Part shown: positions 32,448 to 40,450 of the stretch, in pieces | Position numbering within the stretch: the stretch's first letter is position 1 | Layout: each line of letters starts with the position of its first letter | Origin: CAMFLJ01 sp965279255 | Lineage (GTDB): Bacteria; Actinomycetota; Acidimicrobiia; Acidimicrobiales; Acidimicrobilacustridaceae | Reading direction: 5' to 3' | DNA length: 64,000 nucleotides | NCBI GenBank assembly: GCA_965279255.1 | Contig: OZ257146.1 | Coordinates: 3,782,001-3,846,000, forward strand | The notes under the pieces: model-generated | Told to the model about the DNA's origin: nothing | Database searches by the model: none | The model's input: only the letters and a program-made list of their open reading frames with translations | Translations under genes and position numbers: made by a program

Positions 32448-32894
32448 ATGACCATGAGCCTGGAAGAGATCTCCGACCGCCTGGAGATCCAGGACCTGCT
32501 GGTGGCCTACAGCTACGCCATCGACAGCCGCGACTGGGCCGCGCTCGACGACGTCTTCACGCCCGACGCGTGGATCGACTACACGGTCTTCGGTGGCATC
32601 GCCGGAACCCTCCCGGAGATCAAGAAGTTCCTCGACGACTCCATGGTGATGTTCTCGTCGTTCCAGCACATGATCGCGACCAGCAAGGTCGAGATCGACG
32701 GCGACACCGCCAAGGCCAAGACCATCTGCCACAACCCGATGGTGATGCCCCTCGGCGACGACAAGGTGCAGGTCTTCTACTGCGGCCTCTGGTACGTCGA
32801 CGAGCTCGTGCGCACCGAGGCCGGCTGGCGCATCAAGAGCCGGGTCGAGGAGAAGTCCTACGTCCACAACATGCCGGGCATGGGCGACTCCTGA
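32448..32894 (+). CDS. SnoaL-like / scytalone-dehydratase-type NTF2-fold protein
   Basis: A 148-residue NTF2-fold protein. The start L-E-E-I-S-D-R-L-E-I-Q-D-L-L-V-A-Y-S-Y-A-I-D-S-R-D-W-A-A-L belongs to the SnoaL_4 group. F-T-P-D-A-W-I-D-Y and a later Q-H-M-I with catalytic-type His are typical. The C-terminal W-R-I-K-S-R-V-E-E-K follows the family pattern. Members include dehydratases and dioxygenase-like small subunits, mostly uncharacterised in actinobacteria. The ATG at 32448 has AGGGGGA 6 nt upstream. It is monocistronic and followed by a clean hairpin. Confidence 0.82.
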   Translation: MTMSLEEISDRLEIQDLLVAYSYAIDSRDWAALDDVFTPDAWIDYTVFGGIAGTLPEIKKFLDDSMVMFSSFQHMIATSKVEIDGDTAKAKTICHNPMVMPLGDDKVQVFYCGLWYVDELVRTEAGWRIKSRVEEKSYVHNMPGMGDS

Positions 32895-32913
32895 TCCACC
32901 CCGTTCCTGACAA

Positions 32914-32953
32914 GGTGCGCTGAACGCACGCTCCGGCGTGCGAACAGCGCACC
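32914..32953. terminator. hairpin with symmetric AA/AA internal loop
   Basis: The outer stem GGTGCGCTG/CAGCGCACC (9 bp), a symmetric AA/AA internal loop, the inner stem CGCACGC/GCGTGCG (7 bp) and a TCCG tetraloop are all perfect. It lies between convergent genes and is likely a bidirectional terminator. Confidence 0.75.
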
Positions 32954-32987
32954 GTTTCGCGTTCCGGGGGCCTCGGGCGAACGGCGC

Positions 32988-33980
32988 TCAGGTGCCGCGG
33001 GGCTGCAGGCCGGCCGAGGTGTAGATGGCGTCGATGACCTCCATGTTGGCGATGGAGTCCGACAGCGGCGTGAGCACCGGGGCCCCGTCGAGCACCGCCG
33101 CCGTGAACGCCTCGAGCTGGTAGGTGTAGGTCGGCGTGCGGGGGAAGCTCTCGCGGCGCTTCTTGCCGCCCACCTTCACGGTGAAGCGGCTGTAGATCGA
33201 GGGCAGCGTCGGGTTCATCACCTTCAGCACGCCCTTGGAGCCGACCAGGTGGAAGCCGAGCCGCACCGGCACGCCGCCGTACAGCGACACGGTCGTGTGG
33301 CCGACGGCGCCGCCGGGGAAGGTCATCTCGGCGCGCATCCAGCGGTCGACGCCGGGCGAGCGCTCCTTGGCGTGGGCCCAGGTGACGGTGGGCTCGGTGC
33401 CGAGCAGCGTGCGCACCTGGTGGGTGGTGTAGGCGCCGAGGTCCATCTGGGCGCCACCGCCCAGGCCGAGCTCGAACCGGATGTCGGCCCGCTTGAACAG
33501 CGGCGCCTGCATCCAGGCGTCGACGAAGCGCAGCTCGCCGAGCTCTCCGCTGCGGGCGATCTCCACGGCTCGGCCCATGAGCGGGTGGTAGCGGTAGTGG
33601 AAGGCCTCCATCACCACCAGGCCCGTGCGCTCGGCCACGGCCGCCACCTGGCGGGCCTCGTCGGCGTTGTTGGTGAACGGCTTCTCGCACAGCACGTGCT
33701 TGCCCGCCTCGAGCGCGGCGATGGTCCACTCGGCGTGGAGGCTGTTGGGCAGCGGGTTGTAGACAGCGTCGATGCCGGGGTCGGCCAGCAGCTCCTCGTA
33801 GGAACCGTGCACGGTCGGGATGCCCTGCTTGGTGGCGAAGGCCTGGGCCCGGTCGCGGTCGCGGGCGGCGACGGCCACGAGCTCGGCCCGGGCGACGGCA
33901 CGTGCCGGCTTCACCAGGGCGTCGGGGGTGATGGCGGCGGCACCGAGGGTGCCGATGCGGAGGATCGGGGAGTCGGCCAC
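32988..33980 (-). CDS. Gfo/Idh/MocA-family NAD(P)-dependent oxidoreductase
   Basis: A 330-residue oxidoreductase. The N-terminal Rossmann domain starts I-L-R-I-G-T-L-G-A-A-A-I. It has the conserved A-V-Y-N-P-L-P-N-S-L-H and H-V-L-C-E-K-P-F-T-N (E-K-P, about residues 98-100), and M-E-A-F-H-Y-R-Y-H-P. Substrates in this family are sugars, inositols, biliverdin or diols; A-F-H-Y-R-Y-H-P is typical of the dihydrodiol-dehydrogenase/xylose branch. GTG start, directly behind a leaderless -10. Divergent from the MFS gene. Confidence 0.88.
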   Translation of the reverse strand: MADSPILRIGTLGAAAITPDALVKPARAVARAELVAVAARDRDRAQAFATKQGIPTVHGSYEELLADPGIDAVYNPLPNSLHAEWTIAALEAGKHVLCEKPFTNNADEARQVAAVAERTGLVVMEAFHYRYHPLMGRAVEIARSGELGELRFVDAWMQAPLFKRADIRFELGLGGGAQMDLGAYTTHQVRTLLGTEPTVTWAHAKERSPGVDRWMRAEMTFPGGAVGHTTVSLYGGVPVRLGFHLVGSKGVLKVMNPTLPSIYSRFTVKVGGKKRRESFPRTPTYTYQLEAFTAAVLDGAPVLTPLSDSIANMEVIDAIYTSAGLQPRGT

Positions 33981-33986
33981 GTCCGG

Positions 33987-33992
33987 ACCCTA
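33987..33992 (-). promoter_or_regulatory. -10 element of a probable leaderless promoter
   Basis: On the minus strand TAGGGT is followed by 6 nt and the GTG start at 33980. No ribosome site intervenes. Confidence 0.5.
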
Positions 33993-34097
33993 CGCAGTTC
34001 TCGGGCCCTCGTGGACTTCCGATACAGAAGTGTTGCGATTCGTACACGGCGCTGATTGACTCGCAGCTGCGATCGTCGCAGCAGCCGGGGAGGCCCC

Positions 34098-35687
34098 ATG
34101 ACACGCGCCCAACGGATCCAGGAGAAGGCGTTCGACCGCCGCTGGCTGATCCTCACCGTGCTCTGCTTCAGCCTCCTGGTGATCGTGCTCGACAACTCGA
34201 TCCTGAACGTGGCCCTGCCCACGATCCAGAAGGACCTGAACGCCACCTCGAGCGACCTGCAGTGGATCGTCGACTCCTACACCCTGGTGTTCGCCGGCCT
34301 CCTGCTCACCGCCGGCAGCCTCGGCGACCGCTTCGGGCGTCGCGGGGCCCTCCAGGTCGGCTTCGTGATCTTCGGCATCGGCTCGGTGGCGTCGGCGATG
34401 GCCTCCTCGTCGGGCCAGCTCATCTCCACCCGGGCCTTCATGGGCATCGGCGGCGCGCTGATCATGCCCGCCACCCTCTCGATCATCACCAACCTGTTCC
34501 CGGCCCACGAGCGGGGCAAGGCCATCGGTGCCTGGGCGGGTGTTGCCGGCCTCGGCGGCGCCCTCGGCCCGCTCACCGGCGGCTTCCTGGTCGAGCACTT
34601 CTACTGGGGCTCGGTGTTTCTCGTGAACATCCCGATCGTGATCTTCGGTCTCCTGGCCGGCTTCTTCGTCATCCCCACCTCGAAGGACCCCCACGCCGGC
34701 AAGCTCGACCCGATCGGTGCCGTGCTCTCCATCGCCGGGCTCACCGCGTTGCTCTACGCCATCATCGAGGCGCCCTCGAAGGGCTGGGGCAGCAGCGAGA
34801 CCATCGTCGTCGGCACTGTCGGCCTGCTGCTGCTCATCGGCTTCGTCGTGTGGGAGAAGACCACCTCCGATCCGATGCTCGACGTCACCTTCTTCAAGAA
34901 GCCCCGGTTCACCGCGGCGAGCATCTCGATCACGCTCGTGTTCTTCGCGATGTTCGGCTCACTGTTCCTGCTGACGCAGTACTTCCAGTTCGTGCTGGGC
35001 TACTCGCCGCTCGAGACCGGCATCCGGATGCTCCCGTTCGCGGCGGCGATGATGGTCGTCTCACCGCTCAGCGCCAAGCTCGTCGAGCGCATCGGCACCA
35101 AGATCACCGTCGCCCTCGGCCTCGGCCTGGTCACCACCGGCCTGCTCACCATGATCGGGCTCCAGGCCGACACGCCGTACTCCAACATCTTCTGGCGACT
35201 GATGCTGATGGCCGCCGGCATGGGCCTCACCATGGCGCCCGCCACCGACTCGGTGATGGGCTCGCTCCCGCTGTTCAAGGCCGGTGTGGGCTCGGCGGTC
35301 AACGACACCACCCGGCAGGTCGGCGGCGCCCTCGGCGTGGCGGTCATCGGGTCGGTGCTGGCCACGACCTACGGCAGCCAGATCAGCACGGCGCTGGCCG
35401 ACAACGGGATCGTCGGGCCGGCCGCCGATGCGGCGAAGAACTCCATCGGCGCCATCTCCACCTACGCCCCACAGCTGCAGGACGTGGCCAACGCGGCGTT
35501 CGTCGATGCGGTCCACTGGGGTGTGTTCGTCGCCGCCCTGGCGACGGCCGTCGGTGTCGTCATCGCCCTCGTGTTCCTGCCGGCCCGGGCCCGGCCCGAG
35601 GACCGTGAGGAGCAGAGCCAGGAGTACGCCGAGGAGCACAGCGGCGAGTTCTCGGCCGCCCCCGCCTCCCCGCCCGCCGCCGGCTGA
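34098..35687 (+). CDS. MFS drug:H+ antiporter (DHA2, 14-TM EmrB/QacA type)
   Basis: A 529-residue major-facilitator exporter with about 14 membrane segments. It has V-L-D-N-S-I-L-N-V-A-L-P in TM1 (motif D1), G-S-L-G-D-R-F-G-R-R between TM2 and TM3 (motif A) and G-A-L-G-P-L-T-G-G in TM5 (motif C, antiporter). The acidic tail is cytosolic. The likely role is proton-driven efflux of hydrophobic toxicants. The ATG has GGGGAGG 4 nt upstream. An imperfect palindrome with GTGT and ACAC ends (34030-34047) upstream could be the operator of the TetR protein encoded 8 bp downstream. Confidence 0.92.
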   Translation: MTRAQRIQEKAFDRRWLILTVLCFSLLVIVLDNSILNVALPTIQKDLNATSSDLQWIVDSYTLVFAGLLLTAGSLGDRFGRRGALQVGFVIFGIGSVASAMASSSGQLISTRAFMGIGGALIMPATLSIITNLFPAHERGKAIGAWAGVAGLGGALGPLTGGFLVEHFYWGSVFLVNIPIVIFGLLAGFFVIPTSKDPHAGKLDPIGAVLSIAGLTALLYAIIEAPSKGWGSSETIVVGTVGLLLLIGFVVWEKTTSDPMLDVTFFKKPRFTAASISITLVFFAMFGSLFLLTQYFQFVLGYSPLETGIRMLPFAAAMMVVSPLSAKLVERIGTKITVALGLGLVTTGLLTMIGLQADTPYSNIFWRLMLMAAGMGLTMAPATDSVMGSLPLFKAGVGSAVNDTTRQVGGALGVAVIGSVLATTYGSQISTALADNGIVGPAADAAKNSIGAISTYAPQLQDVANAAFVDAVHWGVFVAALATAVGVVIALVFLPARARPEDREEQSQEYAEEHSGEFSAAPASPPAAG

Positions 35688-35695
35688 GCCCCGCC

Positions 35696-36328
35696 ATGGA
35701 GCTCGCGACCGACCCCACGAAGGGCGCGGTCGGCCGACCCCGCAGCACCGAGGCCGACGACGCCATCGCCCACGCCGCGCTGGCCCTGCTCGCCGAGGCC
35801 GGCTTCGAGGGCGTGACGGTCGAGGCCGTCGCCCAGCGCGCCGGCGTCGCCCGCACCACCGTGTACCGCCGCTACCCGGGCAAGCCCGAGCTGCTCGTGT
35901 CGGTGCTGGCCCACGAGTGCCGGGCGTCTGTCGACGACCCCGACACCGGCTCGGTGGTCGGCGACCTCACCGCCATCGCCGAGGGCCTGCATCGGGCCCT
36001 CACCTCCACCGACCTCGGCCGGGCCCTCCCCGCGGTCATCGCCGCCGCCGCCCGGCACCCCGAGGTGGCGGCCGCCCACCGCACGTTCGTGGCCAGCCGT
36101 CGCCGGGTCTCGCTCGCCGCGGTGGCCCGGGGCATCGAGCGCGGCGAGATCGACCCCGCGGTCGATCCCGACACCCTCGTCGACCTCGTCGTGGGCCCGG
36201 TGTTCCATCGCCAGTACGTGAGCCGGCGCCCGGTCGGCGAGGGCTGGATCGCCGAGATCGTCACCCGGGCGGTGAGGGGCTGCGCTCCCTCGGCATCGGC
36301 CTCCCGGCGGGGCCTGAACGGGGAGTAG
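35696..36328 (+). CDS. TetR-family transcriptional regulator
   Basis: A 210-residue TetR/AcrR repressor. The DNA-binding helix-turn-helix spans about 24-65, with A-L-L-A-E-A-G-F-E-G-V-T-V-E-A-V-A-Q-R-A-G-V and R-T-T-V-Y-R-R-Y-P-G-K-P-E-L-L. The C-terminal part (R-R-P-V, F-H-R-Q-Y) resembles the TetR_C_16/C-terminal like group. It is 8 bp downstream of the MFS pump gene in the same operon and most likely represses it, being released by the exported compound. ATG start. The dcd promoter overlaps its stop codon. Confidence 0.88.
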   Translation: MELATDPTKGAVGRPRSTEADDAIAHAALALLAEAGFEGVTVEAVAQRAGVARTTVYRRYPGKPELLVSVLAHECRASVDDPDTGSVVGDLTAIAEGLHRALTSTDLGRALPAVIAAAARHPEVAAAHRTFVASRRRVSLAAVARGIERGEIDPAVDPDTLVDLVVGPVFHRQYVSRRPVGEGWIAEIVTRAVRGCAPSASASRRGLNGE

Positions 36329-36331
36329 CCT
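36326..36331 (+). promoter_or_regulatory. -10 element of dcd (probable leaderless)
   Basis: TAGCCT overlaps the tetR stop codon and lies 8 nt before the GTG start of dcd. No ribosome site is present. Confidence 0.4.
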
Positions 36332-36339
36332 CACCGACC

Positions 36340-36903
36340 GTGATCCTCTCCGACCGCACCATCCGCGAGGAACTGGCCGCCGGACGCATCGTCATCGATC
36401 CGCTCGACGAGGCAAGCATCCAGCCCTCCTCCGTCGATCTGCACATCGACCGGTACTTCCGCGTGTTCAAGAACCACACGATGAGCCACATCGACGTGAA
36501 GCAGAACCTCGAGGACCTCACCGAGCTGGTCGAGATCGGCGAGGAGGATCGCTTCATGCTGCACCCGGGCGAGTTCGTCCTCGGGTCCACCAGCGAGCGG
36601 GTCGCGCTCCCCGACGACCTCGTGGCCCGCCTCGAGGGCAAGTCGAGCCTCGGTCGCCTCGGCCTGCTCATCCACTCCACCGCCGGCTTCGTCGACGCCG
36701 GCTGGGACGGCCAGCTCACCCTCGAGCTGTCGAACGTCGCCAACCTGCCGATCACGCTCTACCCGGGCATGAAGATCGGGCAGATCTCCTTCATCCAGAT
36801 GTCCACCTCCGCCGAGCACCCCTACGGGTCCAAGGCCGTGGGCTCCAAGTACCAGGGCCAGGTCGGGCCGCGGCCGAGCCGGTACTGGGAGAACTTCCAG
36901 TAG
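36340..36903 (+). CDS. dcd: dCTP deaminase (possibly bifunctional deaminase/dUTPase)
   Basis: A 187-residue trimeric nucleotide hydrolase. The signature starts V-I-L-S-D-R-T-I and has Q-P-S-S-V-D-L-H, then L-E-G-K-S-S-L-G-R-L-G-L, H-S-T-A-G-F-V-D-A-G-W-D-G-Q-L-T-L-E-L and the C-terminal Y-Q-G-Q-V-G-P-R-P-S-R. It makes dUTP (and possibly dUMP directly, as in mycobacteria and Methanocaldococcus) for thymidylate synthesis. Length fits. GTG start. Confidence 0.95.
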   Translation: MILSDRTIREELAAGRIVIDPLDEASIQPSSVDLHIDRYFRVFKNHTMSHIDVKQNLEDLTELVEIGEEDRFMLHPGEFVLGSTSERVALPDDLVARLEGKSSLGRLGLLIHSTAGFVDAGWDGQLTLELSNVANLPITLYPGMKIGQISFIQMSTSAEHPYGSKAVGSKYQGQVGPRPSRYWENFQ

Positions 36904-36923
36904 GTCCCGGCACCCGGGCCCCG

Positions 36924-37634
36924 CTAGGGCAGATCGGCGAAGGCCTCGGCCAGCCTGGTCTCGCCGGCCACCAGCAGGGTGTCGCCCGCCCCGAGGCGGG
37001 TGTCGGCCGTGGCGTAGGTGAAGGTGCCGCCGGCCGGCTTGATGCACACGACGGTGAGCCCGTAGCGGCTCCGCAGCGACACCTCGGTGAGGGTCCGGCC
37101 CACCAGCTCCGTCGGTGTGCGCGTCTCGACGAGGGCGAAGCCGGGGTCGAGCTCGAGGTACTCGATGATGCGGCCGGTGACGAGGTGCGCCACCCGCTCG
37201 CCCATCTCCCGCTCGGGTGACACGACGTGATGGGCCCCCACCCGCTCGAGGATGCGGGCGTGGGGCTCGGTGATCGCCTTGGCCCAGATGTTGGGGATGC
37301 CGAGGTCGCTCAGCGCGGCCACCGTGAGCACGCTCGCCTCGATCCCCGTGCCGATGCCCACCACCGCGCACGGGAACTCGGCGGCACCGAGCTGCTGGAG
37401 CACCGCCGGGTCGGTGGCGTCGGCCTCGACGGTCTGGGTGAGCACGCGGCTGTGGCGTTGCACGATCGCGGCGTCGGTGTCGACCCCGAGCACCTCGTGG
37501 CCGAGGGCCACCAGGTGCTCGGCCAGGGTGGCGCCGAAGCGGCCGAGGCCGACGACGATCACCGGGTCGTGGGCGGCGATGCCCTCGCCCGGTCCACGGC
37601 GGGTGGGAGTGCGGAACCGACGGGTCTCAGCCAA
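36924..37634 (-). CDS. ktrA: potassium channel regulatory subunit (RCK; KtrA/TrkA type)
   Basis: A 236-residue cytosolic RCK protein. The RCK_N Rossmann domain starts V-I-V-V-G-L-G-R-F-G-A-T-L-A-E (about 25-39), with the NAD/ATP-binding G-V-D-T-D. The RCK_C domain occupies about 150-236 (L-V-G-R-T-L, G-D-T-L-L-V-A-G). It gates the KtrB channel in response to nucleotides. A roughly 20-residue basic N-terminal extension is present. TTG start, overlapping the ktrB stop by 8 bp (TTGGCTGA), so it is coupled second gene of a ktrBA operon. Confidence 0.88.
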   Translation of the reverse strand: MAETRRFRTPTRRGPGEGIAAHDPVIVVGLGRFGATLAEHLVALGHEVLGVDTDAAIVQRHSRVLTQTVEADATDPAVLQQLGAAEFPCAVVGIGTGIEASVLTVAALSDLGIPNIWAKAITEPHARILERVGAHHVVSPEREMGERVAHLVTGRIIEYLELDPGFALVETRTPTELVGRTLTEVSLRSRYGLTVVCIKPAGGTFTYATADTRLGAGDTLLVAGETRLAEAFADLP

Positions 37635-38985
37635 CGATCGGCCTTTCTTCGGGGAACCGGTAGAGCCGGCCGTGCTCGCGGATCACGAGCGCGGCGAACA
37701 AGGTGATGGGGCCGATGCGGCCGGCGAACATCAGCGCCGAGAGGATGAGCTGGGACGGCGAGCCGAGCTCGGGGGTGACCCCGGTGGAGAGGCCGACGGT
37801 GCCGAAGGCGGAGACGGCCTCGAACAGCGCGGGGGACAGACCGATGTCGGAGAGCACCATGATCGAGAGGGTCGCGACCATCACCGTGCCGGTCGCCAGC
37901 AGCACCATCGTCACGGCCTGGCGCTGGGCCACACCGGGCAGCCGCCGGCCGAAGGCGTTCACGTCGGGGTCGCCGCGGACCTCGGCCCAGGCCACGAAGC
38001 CGAGCAGGGCGAACGTGGTGACCTTGATGCCGCCGGCGGTGGAGGCCGACCCCGCCCCGATGAACATGAGGCCGTCGGTCACCAGCAGCGTGCCCTCGCG
38101 CATCTGGCCGTAGTCGAGGCTGTTGAAGCCGGCGGTGCGTGGGTTCACCGAGGCGAACCAGCTGGCCAGCAGGCGGTCGGGGCCGTCGAGGGCGCCGAGG
38201 GTGGCGGGGTTGGTCCACTCGCTCGACGCGATGAGCGCCGTGCCCCCCACGAGCAGCACGGCGGTGGTGCCGAGCGTGAGCTTGGTGTGGAGCGACCACT
38301 GGCGGGGCCGGCGCCGGTTGCTGGAGAGGTCGTCGTAGACGGGGAACCCCAGCCCGCCGGCGATGATCGCCACGGTGATCACGATGCACAGCCACCAGTC
38401 GTCGACGAAGCCCATGAGGTTGTCGCTGAAGAGGGCGAAGCCGGCGTTGTTGAACGCGGTGACGGCGTGGAAGACGCCGAGGTAGGCCGACTCCAGCAGG
38501 TCCGAGCCGGTGTCGGTGTGGAACCGCCAGGTGAGCACGACGGCCGTGACGCCCTCGACGACCGCACTGATGACGGCGACGCCGATCACGACCCGGCGGA
38601 CGTCGCCGGCGTTGAGGGCGCTGGTCTCGGCCTGGGCGACGAGTCGCCGCCGGAGCCCCAGCCGCCGGGAGAGCATGAGGGCGACGAGCGAGGACAGGGT
38701 CATGATCCCGAACCCGCCGAGCTGCACGAGCACCAGGATCACGACCTCGCCGAACGCGCTCCAGTGGCTGGCCGTGTCGGTGATGACGAGCCCGGTGACC
38801 GACACGGCCGACGTGGCCGTGAAGAGCGCGTCGACGGGGCTGGTGTCGACACCCGGCTCGCTGGCCACGGGCAGCAGGAGCAGGAGCGTGCCGACGGCGA
38901 CCGCCGCCCCGAAGGCCACGACGATCACCCGGGCGGGCGCCGGTCGGCGACGCCCCGGCATGCGCGCCGGGACGAGCCTGCTCAT
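37627..38985 (-). CDS. ktrB: potassium transporter membrane subunit (TrkH/KtrB family)
   Basis: A 452-residue membrane protein of the TrkH/KtrB cation transporter family with four pore repeats. Filter-like strings are T-A-T-S-A-V-S-V-T-G-L-V, F-N-N-A-G-F-A-L, N-P-R-T-A-G-F-N-S-L and F-G-T-V-G-L-S-T-G. It takes up K+ in complex with KtrA. I start at the ATG at 38985 (M-S-R-L-V-P-A-R-M); an ATG at 39072 would add 29 residues unlike a family N-terminus. Coupled to ktrA by an 8-bp overlap. Confidence 0.88.
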   Translation of the reverse strand: MSRLVPARMPGRRRPAPARVIVVAFGAAVAVGTLLLLLPVASEPGVDTSPVDALFTATSAVSVTGLVITDTASHWSAFGEVVILVLVQLGGFGIMTLSSLVALMLSRRLGLRRRLVAQAETSALNAGDVRRVVIGVAVISAVVEGVTAVVLTWRFHTDTGSDLLESAYLGVFHAVTAFNNAGFALFSDNLMGFVDDWWLCIVITVAIIAGGLGFPVYDDLSSNRRRPRQWSLHTKLTLGTTAVLLVGGTALIASSEWTNPATLGALDGPDRLLASWFASVNPRTAGFNSLDYGQMREGTLLVTDGLMFIGAGSASTAGGIKVTTFALLGFVAWAEVRGDPDVNAFGRRLPGVAQRQAVTMVLLATGTVMVATLSIMVLSDIGLSPALFEAVSAFGTVGLSTGVTPELGSPSQLILSALMFAGRIGPITLFAALVIREHGRLYRFPEERPIVG

Positions 38986-39166
38986 CGCCGTCGCCAGTCG
39001 GCGAGGGTCGGAGCGTCCTCGGCGGCAGGGTCCGGTGGGGTCACGGGGTAAGACTAGCGAACTGTGATTCATGTTCCATACATCGGGTACAGGACGGCCC
39101 GTGTCTCAGGCGCCCGGGTGCCACCCGTCGCGCGGCGGCCCTGCGCGACGCCGGTACTCTCCGCCG

Positions 39167-39577
39167 ATGCGTCGGGCGCTTCTCTTCGTCCTCGCCGCCA
39201 CGGTGATCGTGGTGGCGGGCTGGTCCGCCATCGTGGCGACCTCGGCTCCGACGCCCCTGATCGCACCGGTCGTGGCGGTGGCCGACGCGGTCGGCGACCC
39301 GATGGGGGTCGGCGTCGCCGTGCACGACGACGCCGTGGTCCCGGTGGCCGTGCGGGCGGTCGCACCGGCCACCCGGCTGCTGATCAGCCGCGACAGCGCG
39401 CTCACCTTCGTCGGCCTCGTGGTGCTGGCCGCGGCCGCGGCCGTGGCCGCAGCCCTGCAGCGGCCCCGCCCGTCGCGCGCCGAGTCCCGCGGGGCACCCC
39501 CGCGGCGCGGTCCCGCCCTGTGCGTGGCGCCGCATCGCGGGCCACCGGCCGGGCTCGCCCGGCCCTCCGGCACCTGA
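39167..39577 (+). CDS. small membrane protein of unknown function
   Basis: A 136-residue protein with a hydrophobic N-terminal segment (about 5-24), a short extracellular stretch of about 55 residues, a second membrane segment (about 82-104) and a basic, Pro-rich cytosolic tail. I recognise no domain. The ATG at 39167 gives a signal-anchor-like start; codon use matches the neighbours. It is divergent from ktrB and followed by a hairpin. It could be a spurious call, but the two clean hydrophobic segments favour a real gene. Confidence 0.5.
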   Translation: MRRALLFVLAATVIVVAGWSAIVATSAPTPLIAPVVAVADAVGDPMGVGVAVHDDAVVPVAVRAVAPATRLLISRDSALTFVGLVVLAAAAAVAAALQRPRPSRAESRGAPPRRGPALCVAPHRGPPAGLARPSGT

Positions 39578-39591
39578 GCCACCCCGGACCG

Positions 39592-39612
39592 GGGCCGCGT
39601 CACGCGCGGCCC
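39592..39612 (+). terminator. GC hairpin downstream of the small membrane gene
   Basis: GGGCCGCG and CGCGGCCC pair over 8 bp around a 5-nt loop, 15 bp after the stop codon. It is a probable terminator separating this gene from the winged-helix regulator. Confidence 0.5.
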
Positions 39613-39692
39613 TGTGAGCCCGAGGAGAGGTGGCACCCGGCCCGGCCGGGCGGCAGTGGTCCTTCACGGAACGCGCTCGCTCGGAGACCCCC

Positions 39693-40316
39693 ATGTCGCA
39701 GTCCGCTGTGCTGCTCGACAGCAGCTCGCAACCCACGTCCACCACCCTCCTGCGCTCGATGCTCCTCGCGGCCCCCGTCGCTGACGGCATCGAGGTCCTG
39801 CTCTGGCCCGAGGAGGACGCCCGCCGGCGGCGCCTCGTCGACGCCGGGGTGCCCTGCCTCCTGATCCTCGATCCCGATGTCGACGCGCCGACCTGCGGGC
39901 CACTCGAGGACTGGGTCCGTCCGCCCCAGCCGATCGACGATGTCGTCGCCCGCTGCGTCGCCCTGCGGTGCCGGGTGCTCTGCGCCGCCCGTCCCGAGCT
40001 CGACCCCAACGGCGCGCTCTGGTTCGGCGACGCCAGCGTGGCCATCCCGGCCGGGCAGCAGTCGCTGGTCCTGGTGCTCCTGGCGCGCTACCGATCCGTC
40101 GTCCGTCACGGTGAGCTGGCCGAGGCCTACCAGGCGGGAGGGGGCCGACCCACCGACGACGCCCTCAAGGCGGCCATGGTCCGCCTGGCCCCGCGCGTCG
40201 CCACCGTGGGCCTGGCCCTCCGGAGCATCCGCGGGCGGGGCTACCTCCTGGAGGCCGACCACCGGTGCGGCGAGGTCCCATCGGGTGTCGCCGACGCGTC
40301 AGAAATGGCTCTCTGA
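39693..40316 (+). CDS. compact winged-helix regulator (LEDWVR family), upstream of amtB
   Basis: A 207-residue protein with a C-terminal OmpR/PhoB-type winged helix (about 125-190; ends S-I-R-G-R-G-Y-L-L-E). The N-terminal domain of about 110 residues reads like a receiver without a phosphoacceptor: L-L-W-P-E-E-D, L-L-I-L-D-P-D-V, then P-L-E-D-W-V-R-P-P-Q and R-P-E-L-D-P-N-G. A clear paralogue lies at 46063. It stands 134 bp upstream of amtB-glnK on the same strand, so a role in nitrogen control is tempting but unproven. ATG start. In GlnR-type regulators the receiver is also phosphorylation-independent. Confidence 0.75.
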   Translation: MSQSAVLLDSSSQPTSTTLLRSMLLAAPVADGIEVLLWPEEDARRRRLVDAGVPCLLILDPDVDAPTCGPLEDWVRPPQPIDDVVARCVALRCRVLCAARPELDPNGALWFGDASVAIPAGQQSLVLVLLARYRSVVRHGELAEAYQAGGGRPTDDALKAAMVRLAPRVATVGLALRSIRGRGYLLEADHRCGEVPSGVADASEMAL

Positions 40317-40450
40317 CGTTCAACTGACTCTTCGCGCCGTGTCACACGGAGCGAAACACCCGGGCAACACCGGTTCCCGAGGCTGTGTCGTGACGAAGCC
40401 CGGGCGGCGGGAACCCTCCCGCCGCCCGCGACACGCCGAAAGGGAATGTG

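Noticed and set aside
34030..34047. TetR operator upstream of the MFS pump
   Set aside because: Only the outer GTGT/ACAC bases are symmetric; too weak for a separate feature, though the location is right.
40340..40375. GlnR box in front of amtB (GTCAC followed by GAAAC)
   Set aside because: The spacer is 7 bp where 6 is expected and only one a/b half pair is visible, so chance is likely.
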